Assembly (NCBI RefSeq): GCF_024346955.1
Contig: NZ_AP024883.1
Coordinates: forward strand, 124,001-188,000
Length of the DNA stretch: 64,000 nt
Direction: 5' to 3'
DNA from: Vibrio mangrovi
Lineage (GTDB): Bacteria; Pseudomonadota; Gammaproteobacteria; Enterobacterales; Vibrionaceae
The notes below the pieces were generated by a model, which did not search any database, was not told the DNA's origin, and was given only the letters and a program-made list of their open reading frames with translations. This document shows, piece after piece, positions 40,142 to 48,245 of this stretch; position 1 is the stretch's first letter; every line of letters begins with the position of its first letter. Made by a program: the position numbers and the translations under genes.

Positions 40142-41860
40142 ATGTCTCTTTTAGAAGTTAAAAATCTTCGAATCGAATATCCGTCACGTCATGGTGTTCA
40201 TGCCGCAGTGAAATCACTTTCTTTCCAGATTGAACGGGGAGAAATCGTCGGCGTCGTAGGAGAATCCGGTGCCGGTAAATCAACAGTCGGAAATGCAGTC
40301 ATTGATCTGCTGAGTCCTCCGGGCGTGATTGCTGGTGGTGAGGTCTATTTAAATGGTGAAAAGATTTCAGGACTGTCTCCTGAGCAGATGAGAAGTGTGC
40401 GGGGATCGAAAATCGGTTTTATCTTCCAGGATCCAATGACATCGCTCAATCCGTTATTTACCGTTGAACAACAACTGAAAGAAACGATTCATGCCAATAT
40501 GAAAGTGACCGATGAGGAAGCTTATCAACGGGCACTTTCATTGATGCAGCAGGTCGGGATTCCACAACCGGAAAATCGTTTAAAACAGTACCCGCACCAG
40601 TTTTCCGGAGGGATGCGCCAACGGGTTGTGATTGCCATTGCTTTGGCCGGAGAACCAGACCTGATTATTGCCGATGAGCCAACCACAGCATTGGATGTGT
40701 CCATTCAGGACCAGATTTTGAATCTGATTCGGGAACTGTGTGTTCAGCATCAGGTTGGTTGCATGCTGGTTACCCACGATATGGGCGTTGTTTCGAATGT
40801 CACTGATCAGGTTGCGGTGATGTATCGTGGTGATCTGGTTGAATTCGGTCCGACAGAAAAAGTGTTGGGAACACCGCAACACCCTTATACGAAAAGCCTG
40901 ATTTCAGCGGTGCCGCGTTCGGATGTGAAACTTGATCGTTTTCCGCTGGTGAGCTACATCGAAGAAGCCAGTGAGATGGAACCGCTGGATGTGAAGAATC
41001 ACTGGCTTGGACAGAGTCAGGATCAGCGGAGCTATACCGGTGCGTTATTGCAGGTTGAAAACGTAAACCTGCGTTTTACTACCAAAGATTCTTTGTTTGA
41101 AAGCCGGCGTGAATATGTGCAGGCTTCAAATAATGTGAGCTTTGAGGTTATGGAAGGCGAAACCTTTGGGCTGGTCGGGGAATCCGGCTCTGGGAAGTCC
41201 ACTATCGCCCGGGTCATCGCCGGTTTGTACACACCGAATTCCGGAAAAATTACTTTTGAAGGGATTGATTTGACTGCACTGGCTTCAGAAAAAGCTCGTC
41301 GGCCACTTCGCCGCCAGATGCAGATGGTGTTTCAGAATCCATACACTTCAATGAATCCTCGTATGAAGGTCTTTGACATTATTGCTGAGCCGATTCGCTT
41401 TCACCACCTGACGAGAAACGAAGCTGAAACACGGCAGATTGTCAGCGATTTGCTGGATCATGTCGGTTTAGGCCGGGCGTCCGGCGTGAAATATCCGCAT
41501 GAATTTTCCGGCGGCCAGCGTCAGCGGATTTCTATCGCCCGTGCTTTGGCAACCCGTCCCAGACTGTTAATTTGTGATGAGCCGACATCAGCGCTGGATG
41601 TCTCGGTTCAGGCTCAGATTCTTAATCTGCTGAAAGATTTACAGACAGAATTAAATCTGACGATGCTCTTTATCAGCCATGATTTACCGGTGATACGCCA
41701 GATGTGTGATCGGGTTGGCGTGATGAAGATGGGAACATTACTTGAAGTTGCGCCGACAGAAACACTGTTTTCTGCTCCGCAGCATGAATATAGCCGTCAG
41801 TTGATCTCTCTGATGCCTGAATTTACCGGGCTCAAAGAAGATATTGCGGCTATCAGTTGA
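40142..41860 (+). CDS. Peptide/nickel-type ABC importer, fused double ATPase
   Basis: One 572-residue polypeptide carries both DppD-like and DppF-like ATPase domains of an oligopeptide/nickel-type importer. The first half has Walker A GESGAGKST (about 39-47), signature SGGMRQRV and Walker B LIIADEPTTALD. The second has GESGSGKST, signature SGGQRQRI and Walker B LLICDEPTSALD. Each half ends with the HPYTKSLISAVP or HEYSRQLISLMP segment typical of this family. The gene comes first, ahead of the binding protein (63-base gap) and two permeases, so the four genes make a complete importer. The substrate cannot be told from the ATPase. Confidence 0.95.
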   Translation: MSLLEVKNLRIEYPSRHGVHAAVKSLSFQIERGEIVGVVGESGAGKSTVGNAVIDLLSPPGVIAGGEVYLNGEKISGLSPEQMRSVRGSKIGFIFQDPMTSLNPLFTVEQQLKETIHANMKVTDEEAYQRALSLMQQVGIPQPENRLKQYPHQFSGGMRQRVVIAIALAGEPDLIIADEPTTALDVSIQDQILNLIRELCVQHQVGCMLVTHDMGVVSNVTDQVAVMYRGDLVEFGPTEKVLGTPQHPYTKSLISAVPRSDVKLDRFPLVSYIEEASEMEPLDVKNHWLGQSQDQRSYTGALLQVENVNLRFTTKDSLFESRREYVQASNNVSFEVMEGETFGLVGESGSGKSTIARVIAGLYTPNSGKITFEGIDLTALASEKARRPLRRQMQMVFQNPYTSMNPRMKVFDIIAEPIRFHHLTRNEAETRQIVSDLLDHVGLGRASGVKYPHEFSGGQRQRISIARALATRPRLLICDEPTSALDVSVQAQILNLLKDLQTELNLTMLFISHDLPVIRQMCDRVGVMKMGTLLEVAPTETLFSAPQHEYSRQLISLMPEFTGLKEDIAAIS

Positions 41861-41923
41861 TCTCAACCATAAAACAGAAGCAAACATACTAAGGGATGCA
41901 CTTCCCGCATAAGGAGTTATGCA

Positions 41924-43480
41924 ATGAAAATGATGAAAAGCAAACTGGCAGTGGCATTGATGGCTGTTGGTCTTAGTTTTGCAGCATCAGCTGCGGATAT
42001 TACGATTGCTTATGATGCCGATCCGGTATCGATGGATCCTCAGGAACAGTTGTCAGGTGCAACCCTACAACTTTCTCATATGGTTTTTGACCCGCTTGTT
42101 CGCCTCACCCAGTCTAAAGAGTTTGAACCCCGTCTGGCGAAAAGTTGGGAACGAATCAATGATACAACGATGCGTTTTCACCTGCGTCAGGGAGTGAAGT
42201 TTCATTCCGGGAACAGCTTTTCTGCTGATGATGTTATCTGGACGTTTAACCGTCTGAAATCATCGGGTGATTACAAAGGTATTTTTGACTCAGTGACCAA
42301 GGCCGTGAAGGTTGATGATTATACCGTTGATCTGGTTACCAAAGGTCCATATCCACTTATCCTGCAAAATGCGACTTATATTTTTGTCATGGACAGTAAG
42401 TTCTATTCAGGAAAAACCGCAGACGGTAAAGATAAGTCAGAAATCGTTAAACACGGCAACTCATTTGCATCGACTAATGAATCTGGCACCGGTCCATTTA
42501 TGATCACCTACCGCGAACAAGGTGTGAAAGTTGAATTCGAACGGTTCAAAGATTACTGGGATAAAGCCTCAAAAGGGAATGTTGATCACCTGACCTGGGT
42601 GCCAATCAAAGAAGATGCAACCCGTGTTGCGGCATTACTTTCTGGTGATGTTGATATGATTGCACCGGTTGCGCCGAATGATCTCGGGCGGATTGATGAA
42701 GCGAAAGGGATTGATTTGGTTACCATTTCCGGTGAACGCATTATTACCTTCCAGATGAATGAGAATAGCCAGCCTGCATTTAAAGACAAGCGTGTTCGCG
42801 AAGCTGTGGTTTACGCCATCAATAACACCGGTATCGTGAAAAAAATCATGAAAGGTTTCGGGACCGCAGCCGCGCAACAGAGCCCGATTGGGTTTACTGG
42901 CTACAATCCTGATCTGAAGCCACGTTATGACCTGAAAAAAGCCAAGGCTCTGATGAAAGAAGCCGGTTATGAGAAAGGTTTCAAAATCTCGATGATTGCA
43001 CCGAACAACCGTTATGTGAACGATGCAAAAATCGCTCAGACTGTAGCATCTATGTTGTCTAAGATCGGTATCAAAGTTGACCTGAAAACAATGCCAAAAG
43101 CACAGTACTGGCCTGAATTTGATAAATGTTCTGCAGATATGTTGATGATTGGCTGGGAGTCGGATACTCAGGACTCCGGAAACTTTACCGAGTATCTGAT
43201 GATGACCCGGAATGCTGAAACGGGTAAAGGTCAGTATAACTGTGGTTATTACTCAAATCCTGAAGTCGATCGTTTAGTTGATGCATCAAATGTTGAAACC
43301 GATCCGGCGAAGCGTTCAGCTATGTTGAAAGAGGTTGAAACGAAACTGTATCAGGATGCTGCATTCGTACCATTACACTGGCAAAACCTTGCCTGGGGTG
43401 CAAAATCAAATGTGGATATCAAACCGATCGTCAACTCTATGAACTATCCATATCTGGGTGATCTGGTCGTCAAAGAGTAA
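41924..43480 (+). CDS. Peptide-type ABC transporter substrate-binding protein
   Basis: This 518-residue periplasmic protein of SBP family 5 (OppA/DppA class) has a signal peptide (MKMMKSKLAVALMAVGLSFAASA, cleavage after ASA). The family features follow: SMDPQEQLSGATLQ, LAKSWERINDTTMRFHLRQGVKFHSGNSFSADDVIWTFNR and GTGPFMI. It has no lipobox, so it is a free periplasmic protein. AAGGAG lies seven bases before the ATG. A hairpin directly after the gene, before the permeases, would raise its level above theirs. Dipeptides, oligopeptides, haem or nickel are all possible ligands in this family. Confidence 0.94.
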   Translation: MKMMKSKLAVALMAVGLSFAASAADITIAYDADPVSMDPQEQLSGATLQLSHMVFDPLVRLTQSKEFEPRLAKSWERINDTTMRFHLRQGVKFHSGNSFSADDVIWTFNRLKSSGDYKGIFDSVTKAVKVDDYTVDLVTKGPYPLILQNATYIFVMDSKFYSGKTADGKDKSEIVKHGNSFASTNESGTGPFMITYREQGVKVEFERFKDYWDKASKGNVDHLTWVPIKEDATRVAALLSGDVDMIAPVAPNDLGRIDEAKGIDLVTISGERIITFQMNENSQPAFKDKRVREAVVYAINNTGIVKKIMKGFGTAAAQQSPIGFTGYNPDLKPRYDLKKAKALMKEAGYEKGFKISMIAPNNRYVNDAKIAQTVASMLSKIGIKVDLKTMPKAQYWPEFDKCSADMLMIGWESDTQDSGNFTEYLMMTRNAETGKGQYNCGYYSNPEVDRLVDASNVETDPAKRSAMLKEVETKLYQDAAFVPLHWQNLAWGAKSNVDIKPIVNSMNYPYLGDLVVKE

Positions 43481-43492
43481 CGACATCTGCTT

Positions 43493-43517
43493 AACCTGCT
43501 CTCTTCGGGAGCAGGTT
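43493..43517 (+). terminator. Attenuating hairpin between binding protein and permeases
   Basis: AACCTGCTC / GAGCAGGTT with a TCTTCGG loop is followed by TGTATTTG. The weak tail and its position inside a transporter operon suggest partial termination or 3' stabilisation of the binding-protein message. Confidence 0.65.
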
Positions 43518-43646
43518 TGTATTTGTTTTCCTGTTTTTCAATTGTGGCGCTTATTTAGTTCAGTCGGATAAGCGTCCTTTTCAGACTGAACATTCGTTAG
43601 GGTCATTCGGCTTGTAACGTCGTCATAGATAGCCAAGGGGCAAGGT

Positions 43647-44624
43647 ATGTTCTCTTTCCTGATCAAGCGTCTTATTCAGGCGTTTGTCGTGATGTTTGTA
43701 ATTAGTGTGGTGGCTTTTGCTATCCAGGATAATTTAGGCGATCCATTGCGTGAGCTGGTGGGCCAGTCTGTGTCAGAAGCACAGCGACAAGTGCTGCGTG
43801 ATGAGATGGGATTGAACGATCCGTTTCTGATTAAATATACCCGTTTTGTCAAAGCTGCGGCTCATGGTGACTTGGGCACGTCTTATTTCTTCAAGCGCCC
43901 GGCACTGGACGTAATTCTGGAAAAACTGGTCGCAACGCTGGAACTGGTTTTTGGGGCAACGGTTATCATTATCTGTCTGTCGATTCCCCTTGGTGTTTAT
44001 TCGGCAATACATCCAAAAAGCTTTTTTACCAAGGTTGTCATGGCCGCGAGTAGTATTGGTATTTCGATTCCCGTCTTTCTGACAGCAATCATGCTGATGT
44101 ATGTATTCTCAATTGAGCTGGGATGGCTGCCTTCTTATGGGCGGGGAGAAACCGCCAATGTGCTGGGCTGGGAATCCGGCTACTTTACGCTGGACGGGTT
44201 AGCTCATTTAATTCTGCCGTGTATCTCTCTGGCATCGATCATGTTGCCGCTGTTTATTCGTCTGGTGCGTTCGGAAATGCTGGAAGTGCTGAGTTCCGAA
44301 TACATTAAATTTGCCAAGGCAAAAGGTCTGGCACTGAACAAAATTTATTACCGTCATGCGCTGAAAAATACCATGCTACCGGTCCTGACCGTTGGCGGGG
44401 TTCAGATCGGTACGATGGTGGCGTACACCATCCTGACGGAGACTGTTTTTCAGTGGCCGGGGACCGGTTTTCTGTTTCTGGAAGCAATCAACCGGGTTGA
44501 TACACCTTTGATTACAGCATACGTGATTTTCGTCGGACTCATTTTTGTGGTCACCAATACGATTGTCGATCTGTTATATGGATTGATTAACCCAACTGTA
44601 AATCTCACCGGAAAAGGAGCGTGA
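43647..44624 (+). CDS. Peptide-type ABC transporter permease (DppB-like)
   Basis: This 325-residue inner-membrane permease has the DppB/OppB layout: FLIKRLIQAFVVMFVISVVAFAI at the start, then the LGTSYFFKRPALDVIL region and the cytoplasmic EAA-type loop (FAKAKGLALNKIYYRHALKNTMLPVLT). Six membrane segments are predicted. CAAGGGGCAAG precedes the ATG. It overlaps the start region of the second permease by translational coupling (TGATGATG). Confidence 0.94.
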   Translation: MFSFLIKRLIQAFVVMFVISVVAFAIQDNLGDPLRELVGQSVSEAQRQVLRDEMGLNDPFLIKYTRFVKAAAHGDLGTSYFFKRPALDVILEKLVATLELVFGATVIIICLSIPLGVYSAIHPKSFFTKVVMAASSIGISIPVFLTAIMLMYVFSIELGWLPSYGRGETANVLGWESGYFTLDGLAHLILPCISLASIMLPLFIRLVRSEMLEVLSSEYIKFAKAKGLALNKIYYRHALKNTMLPVLTVGGVQIGTMVAYTILTETVFQWPGTGFLFLEAINRVDTPLITAYVIFVGLIFVVTNTIVDLLYGLINPTVNLTGKGA

Positions 44625-44626
44625 TG

Positions 44627-45565
44627 ATGAAAACGACTGTATCCGCCCCGTCTCTCTGGGAGCGTTTTAAAAAATCGGATTTTCTGTACTATTTTCTGCA
44701 TGACAAAGTGGCAATGTTCAGTTTTGCCGTCTTTGTTGTTTTTGTTGCGGTCTCTTTGCTGGCCCCGGTCATTGCACCGACTGACCCTTATGATCTGACA
44801 TCACTGGATATCATGGATTCTGAAATTCCACCGATGTGGATGCCTGATGGTGAAAGCCGCTTTTTACTCGGCACTGATGATCAGGGTCGGGATATACTCT
44901 CAACCATGTTATATGGCTCAAGACTTTCTCTGACAATCGGCTTTCTGGCCGTAGGATTGCAACTGTTTCTGGGGATTATTATCGGTTTGTCATCCGGGTA
45001 TTTTGGCGGACGAATCGATAACTTCCTGATGCGTTTTGCTGATGTCCAGCTGTCATTTTCAACAATGATGGTCGCCATCATTGTTTCGGCAATTTTTAAG
45101 GCAAGTTTCGGTAGTGAGTTCTATAGTGAATATGCGGTTGTGATGTTGGTTGTCATTATCGGTATTGCTGAATGGCCTCAATATGCGAGGACGATTCGTG
45201 CCTCGGTTCTGGCTGAGAAGAAGAAAGAATATGTGGAAGCTGCCCGGGTCATGGGGTTTAAGTCTCCACGGATCATGTTCCGTCACATATTGCCGAATTG
45301 CCTGTCTCCGATTCTGGTGATCTCAACGGTTCAGGTTGCCAATGCGATCATGTCTGAAGCGGCACTTTCTTTCCTCGGTCTGGGTTTGCCGGTTGAACAG
45401 CCGTCACTAGGCTCACTGATTAGTATCGGATTTAACTATATTTTCTCCGGCTCATGGTGGATTACCGCATTTCCGGGAATTGTGTTGGTGATGCTTGTTC
45501 TGGTCATTAACCTGCTTGGAGACTGGCTCAGGGATGTATTTAATCCCAAAATTTATAAAGGATGA
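44627..45565 (+). CDS. Peptide-type ABC transporter permease (DppC-like)
   Basis: This 312-residue permease resembles DppC/OppC. It has an N-terminal cytoplasmic segment, a first membrane helix, then FLLGTDDQGRDILSTMLYGSRLSLTIG, and an EAA loop (YVEAARVMGFKSPRIMFRHILPNCLSPILV). The start is ambiguous: GTG 44621, ATG 44624 and ATG 44627 are consecutive in frame. The last is best spaced from AGGAG at 44615-44619. It is the final gene of the operon and is followed by a strong terminator. Confidence 0.94.
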   Translation: MKTTVSAPSLWERFKKSDFLYYFLHDKVAMFSFAVFVVFVAVSLLAPVIAPTDPYDLTSLDIMDSEIPPMWMPDGESRFLLGTDDQGRDILSTMLYGSRLSLTIGFLAVGLQLFLGIIIGLSSGYFGGRIDNFLMRFADVQLSFSTMMVAIIVSAIFKASFGSEFYSEYAVVMLVVIIGIAEWPQYARTIRASVLAEKKKEYVEAARVMGFKSPRIMFRHILPNCLSPILVISTVQVANAIMSEAALSFLGLGLPVEQPSLGSLISIGFNYIFSGSWWITAFPGIVLVMLVLVINLLGDWLRDVFNPKIYKG

Positions 45566-45604
45566 CGAAGTCGATTGATTTTTCGATGAAAATTTTCCTA
45601 AACT

Positions 45605-45637
45605 GAGCCGTATATGATGAGATACGGCTCTTTTTTT
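45605..45637 (+). terminator. Terminator of the peptide-type importer operon
   Basis: GAGCCGTAT / ATACGGCTC with an 8-base loop is followed by seven or eight T. Confidence 0.9.
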
Positions 45638-45719
45638 GCATATATTCTTTGGATCGTATCGGAGCAGTGTTGTGAACAGTTGATTATCTGACTACTTAAT
45701 GTAATGAAAGGACTTTGTT

Positions 45720-46685
45720 GTGAATGTGATGATGACAGTCACCAAAAGTACCCTGATGAGTCTCGCCTTATTTTATTCCGCTTTCTGGGCTCACTGGGTG
45801 AATGCACAAGAAGAATTTCTTTGTGATGCAACGCAGGCATCGACACAGGAGCTCCCTGTTCTTGACCGGGCGTGTCCTGTTGGCGAAGGCTTATGGGGAA
45901 AGCGCCAGCCTCAGGGCAAGGATTCCATGTTTTGGATCCAGTGTGGTATTTTCAAACAGCCGATGCCATTAGAGGATGCGAAAGTTCTCTACCAGCAAAT
46001 TTCCACAGATGTCTGGATGAAACCCGGAACCAATCAGTACCGCTGTCTGATCGGGCCGTATGATAATATTCGTCAGGCAAGACTGGAGCTGGATAAAATC
46101 CGTCAACTACCTGACTATCATGAAGCCTTTATCCGGGAAGTGAGTAAAAACCGAAAGTTATCTTCGGTATCCAGGCCGCAAAAAGTATCTCCTCCAAAGA
46201 AAGCATCTGCTCCTAAAAGCAGACCTGCTCAGCCACCAGCACCTCAAACGGTGGCTCCTCAAACACCAATGGCTCAGCCAAAAGCACCGACGCCTCATCC
46301 TGTGGCAGAACCGGCTAAGTCTCCTTCAGCAGCAATAACAATCCCGGCTGCAGGAAATATCACCATCCGCAAACAGACAGCGATTGCAGGTGTTAACTAT
46401 GCGATTCCGTTTCTGGGGAGGGAAGCTTCTCAGTTTTATATGGAATATGAACTGCCCTGGAATCGGTTAAGCTATGATCAGGCATATGCGACCTGCCAAA
46501 AAATTGGCATGAATCTGGCGACAGAGCGTCAATGGCACCAACTATTGGCGTCTCAGGTTATGACCCGGGAAAAATGGCCGGTTTATCTCCCTTATTGGGG
46601 AGTGAATAAAAAAGGCATGTTCACTAGTGGAAAGGTAAGTCAGTTAAAAGGGACATCATTACTGAATGTTCTTTGTGTTCAATAG
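45720..46685 (+). CDS. SPOR-domain periplasmic protein of unknown function
   Basis: This 321-residue exported protein has a signal peptide ending in NAQ at about residue 30 and an N-terminal region with several Cys. A SPOR-like repeat follows (MFWIQCGIFKQPMPLEDAKVLYQQIS ... YRCLIGPYDNIRQARLELDKI), then a long Pro/Ala/Lys-rich linker at about 160-210 and a C-terminal domain with two Cys (ATCQKIGM, NVLCVQ). SPOR domains bind denuded peptidoglycan at division sites, so a cell-wall role is plausible. The C-terminal domain, with its YDQAYATCQKIGMNLATERQWHQLL segment, is reminiscent of formylglycine-enzyme-like or lectin-like folds, but I cannot confirm this. GTG was used because AAAGGA lies seven bases upstream; ATG codons lie 3 and 4 codons later. 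Confidence 0.82.
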   Translation: MNVMMTVTKSTLMSLALFYSAFWAHWVNAQEEFLCDATQASTQELPVLDRACPVGEGLWGKRQPQGKDSMFWIQCGIFKQPMPLEDAKVLYQQISTDVWMKPGTNQYRCLIGPYDNIRQARLELDKIRQLPDYHEAFIREVSKNRKLSSVSRPQKVSPPKKASAPKSRPAQPPAPQTVAPQTPMAQPKAPTPHPVAEPAKSPSAAITIPAAGNITIRKQTAIAGVNYAIPFLGREASQFYMEYELPWNRLSYDQAYATCQKIGMNLATERQWHQLLASQVMTREKWPVYLPYWGVNKKGMFTSGKVSQLKGTSLLNVLCVQ

Positions 46686-47246
46686 TTATCTGGGTATATA
46701 TCAGAGCATGTGTTGAACTGATCCGATAAGTTTATAGAAAAATCCTTATCGGATTTATCTTATGTTAGTCCCGTCAAATTTTTTGGTATTACCAGCATAA
46801 TTCATAGCGGTATTCCGGTTTTTTTGTGGTACAAGATTATTAACTTGATAAATACTACTAGAAGATATTAATAATAATCAGAAATGTTTTATTAAAACTT
46901 ATTTCTGTTTGTGATTTTTAGAATAAACGTCAGCTTTTATATAATTTACTAATATTGGTTTCGACTTAGAGTTTGAAATTTTATTTCATGCTGTTTCAGT
47001 TTTTATTATTTATTTCACTCAGGCAATTAACTGATATAAACAACATTAATCTCAGTTGGTTTGTGGGTGGTGTAATTATATAGATAAGATCTACTTGTAT
47101 CAGTTGTTTACCAATATTATAAAGTTTCTGAAAGAAAATATAATAATAAATTTATTGTAGTCACATGGCTATGACTATATCTCTGTGGGATTTCTACAAG
47201 AATAATAATGACATGTAAATATGTTTTAATGAACCGGAGTTTTTGA
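46686..47246. other. AT-rich intergenic region upstream of the binding-protein/chemoreceptor pair
   Basis: These 561 bases have no supported gene. A hairpin at 46721-46754 (ATCCGATAAG / CTTATCGGAT) followed by a T-rich stretch is the likely terminator of the SPOR gene. The remaining sequence is very AT-rich and probably carries the promoter for the genes from 47247 on. Confidence 0.55.
46721..46760 (+). terminator. Terminator after the SPOR-domain gene
   Basis: ATCCGATAAG / CTTATCGGAT is a 10-bp stem with a 14-base loop, followed by TTATCTTA. Confidence 0.6.
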
Positions 47247-48200
47247 ATGAGCGTTTTTTTTGATAGGTTAAGAATAAATAAACAATGGGTTCGGCTTTTG
47301 TTTCCCATACTTACATTAGTATTTTCCAGTACTGTGTCAGCTAAATTAATCGGTGTCTCCATGAGCAATGATGATAACTTCCTGAATATCATCGCGACCA
47401 ATATTGAGGCAGCAATTGATGAGCGGGGAGATGATGTTTATCTGGATTATGCCTATTGGGATTTTGATACCCAACTGGCACAGATCAAAAGTTTCGTGAA
47501 GGTTGGTGTTGACGCCATTATTGTTGTCGCTGTTTCCGGAGATGAGAAATATAACCAGCAACTGATTCAGGCTGCCGGTCGTACACCGATAGTATTTGTA
47601 AACAACGAGCCTTTTGCCGATTTGTCTAAGCTGCCGGAAGATGTGGTTTATGTCGGTGCGGATGAAGCTATGTCCGGTACGATGGAGATGGAAGCATTGG
47701 CGAAGCTGGCAAACTACCAGGGCCGTGTTGCTTTATTAGTCGGGGCTGCTGATCATCCGGCCGCTAAAATGAGAACTCAAGATGTGAAGGATGTTTTAGC
47801 TAAATATCCGGGAATGGAACTGGTTGTCAGTCAGGTTGGTAACTGGCAGAGAAATCAGGGCTATAAGATTGTTACCAACTGGGTAGCACAGAAAATTGAT
47901 TTCAACATTCTGGTGTCGAACAACGATGAGATGGTCATTGGTGGAATGATGGCTCTACAGGATGCAAAGCTGAATGTGAAATCATATTTTACCGGTGGTA
48001 TTGATGCAACGCAGGATGCATTAAAAGAGATGGAAAAAGGTAATCTTGATGTGACGGTATTACAGGATGCCGTTGCTCAGGCGAGAGGAAGTGTTGATGT
48101 GAGTTATAAACTCATGGCCAGACAGCACGTTGAATCACCTTATTGGATCCCATTCCGCTTAATCACGCCTGAAAATTATAAGCAGCTTTTAAATAATTAA
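47247..48200 (+). CDS. Periplasmic sugar-type binding protein paired with a chemoreceptor
   Basis: This 317-residue periplasmic-binding protein of the ribose/LuxP/TorT type (type I fold) has a signal peptide ending SSTVSA near residue 32. It starts KLIGVSMSNDDNFLNIIATNIEAAIDERG and shows VGVDAIIVVAVSGDEKYNQQLIQAAGRTPIVFVNNEPF, the usual first-domain edge with the hinge-region ligand contacts. Later it has NNDEMVIGGMMALQDA and GGIDATQDALKEME. No ATPase or permease lies nearby. The next gene, 45 bases downstream, is a chemoreceptor, so this protein most likely presents a ligand to that receptor. GGAGTTTTTGA precedes the ATG. Confidence 0.9.
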   Translation: MSVFFDRLRINKQWVRLLFPILTLVFSSTVSAKLIGVSMSNDDNFLNIIATNIEAAIDERGDDVYLDYAYWDFDTQLAQIKSFVKVGVDAIIVVAVSGDEKYNQQLIQAAGRTPIVFVNNEPFADLSKLPEDVVYVGADEAMSGTMEMEALAKLANYQGRVALLVGAADHPAAKMRTQDVKDVLAKYPGMELVVSQVGNWQRNQGYKIVTNWVAQKIDFNILVSNNDEMVIGGMMALQDAKLNVKSYFTGGIDATQDALKEMEKGNLDVTVLQDAVAQARGSVDVSYKLMARQHVESPYWIPFRLITPENYKQLLNN

Positions 48201-48245
48201 TAATAAACAGTGCTTGCAGCTTATAAATATTATATAGAGGATTGC

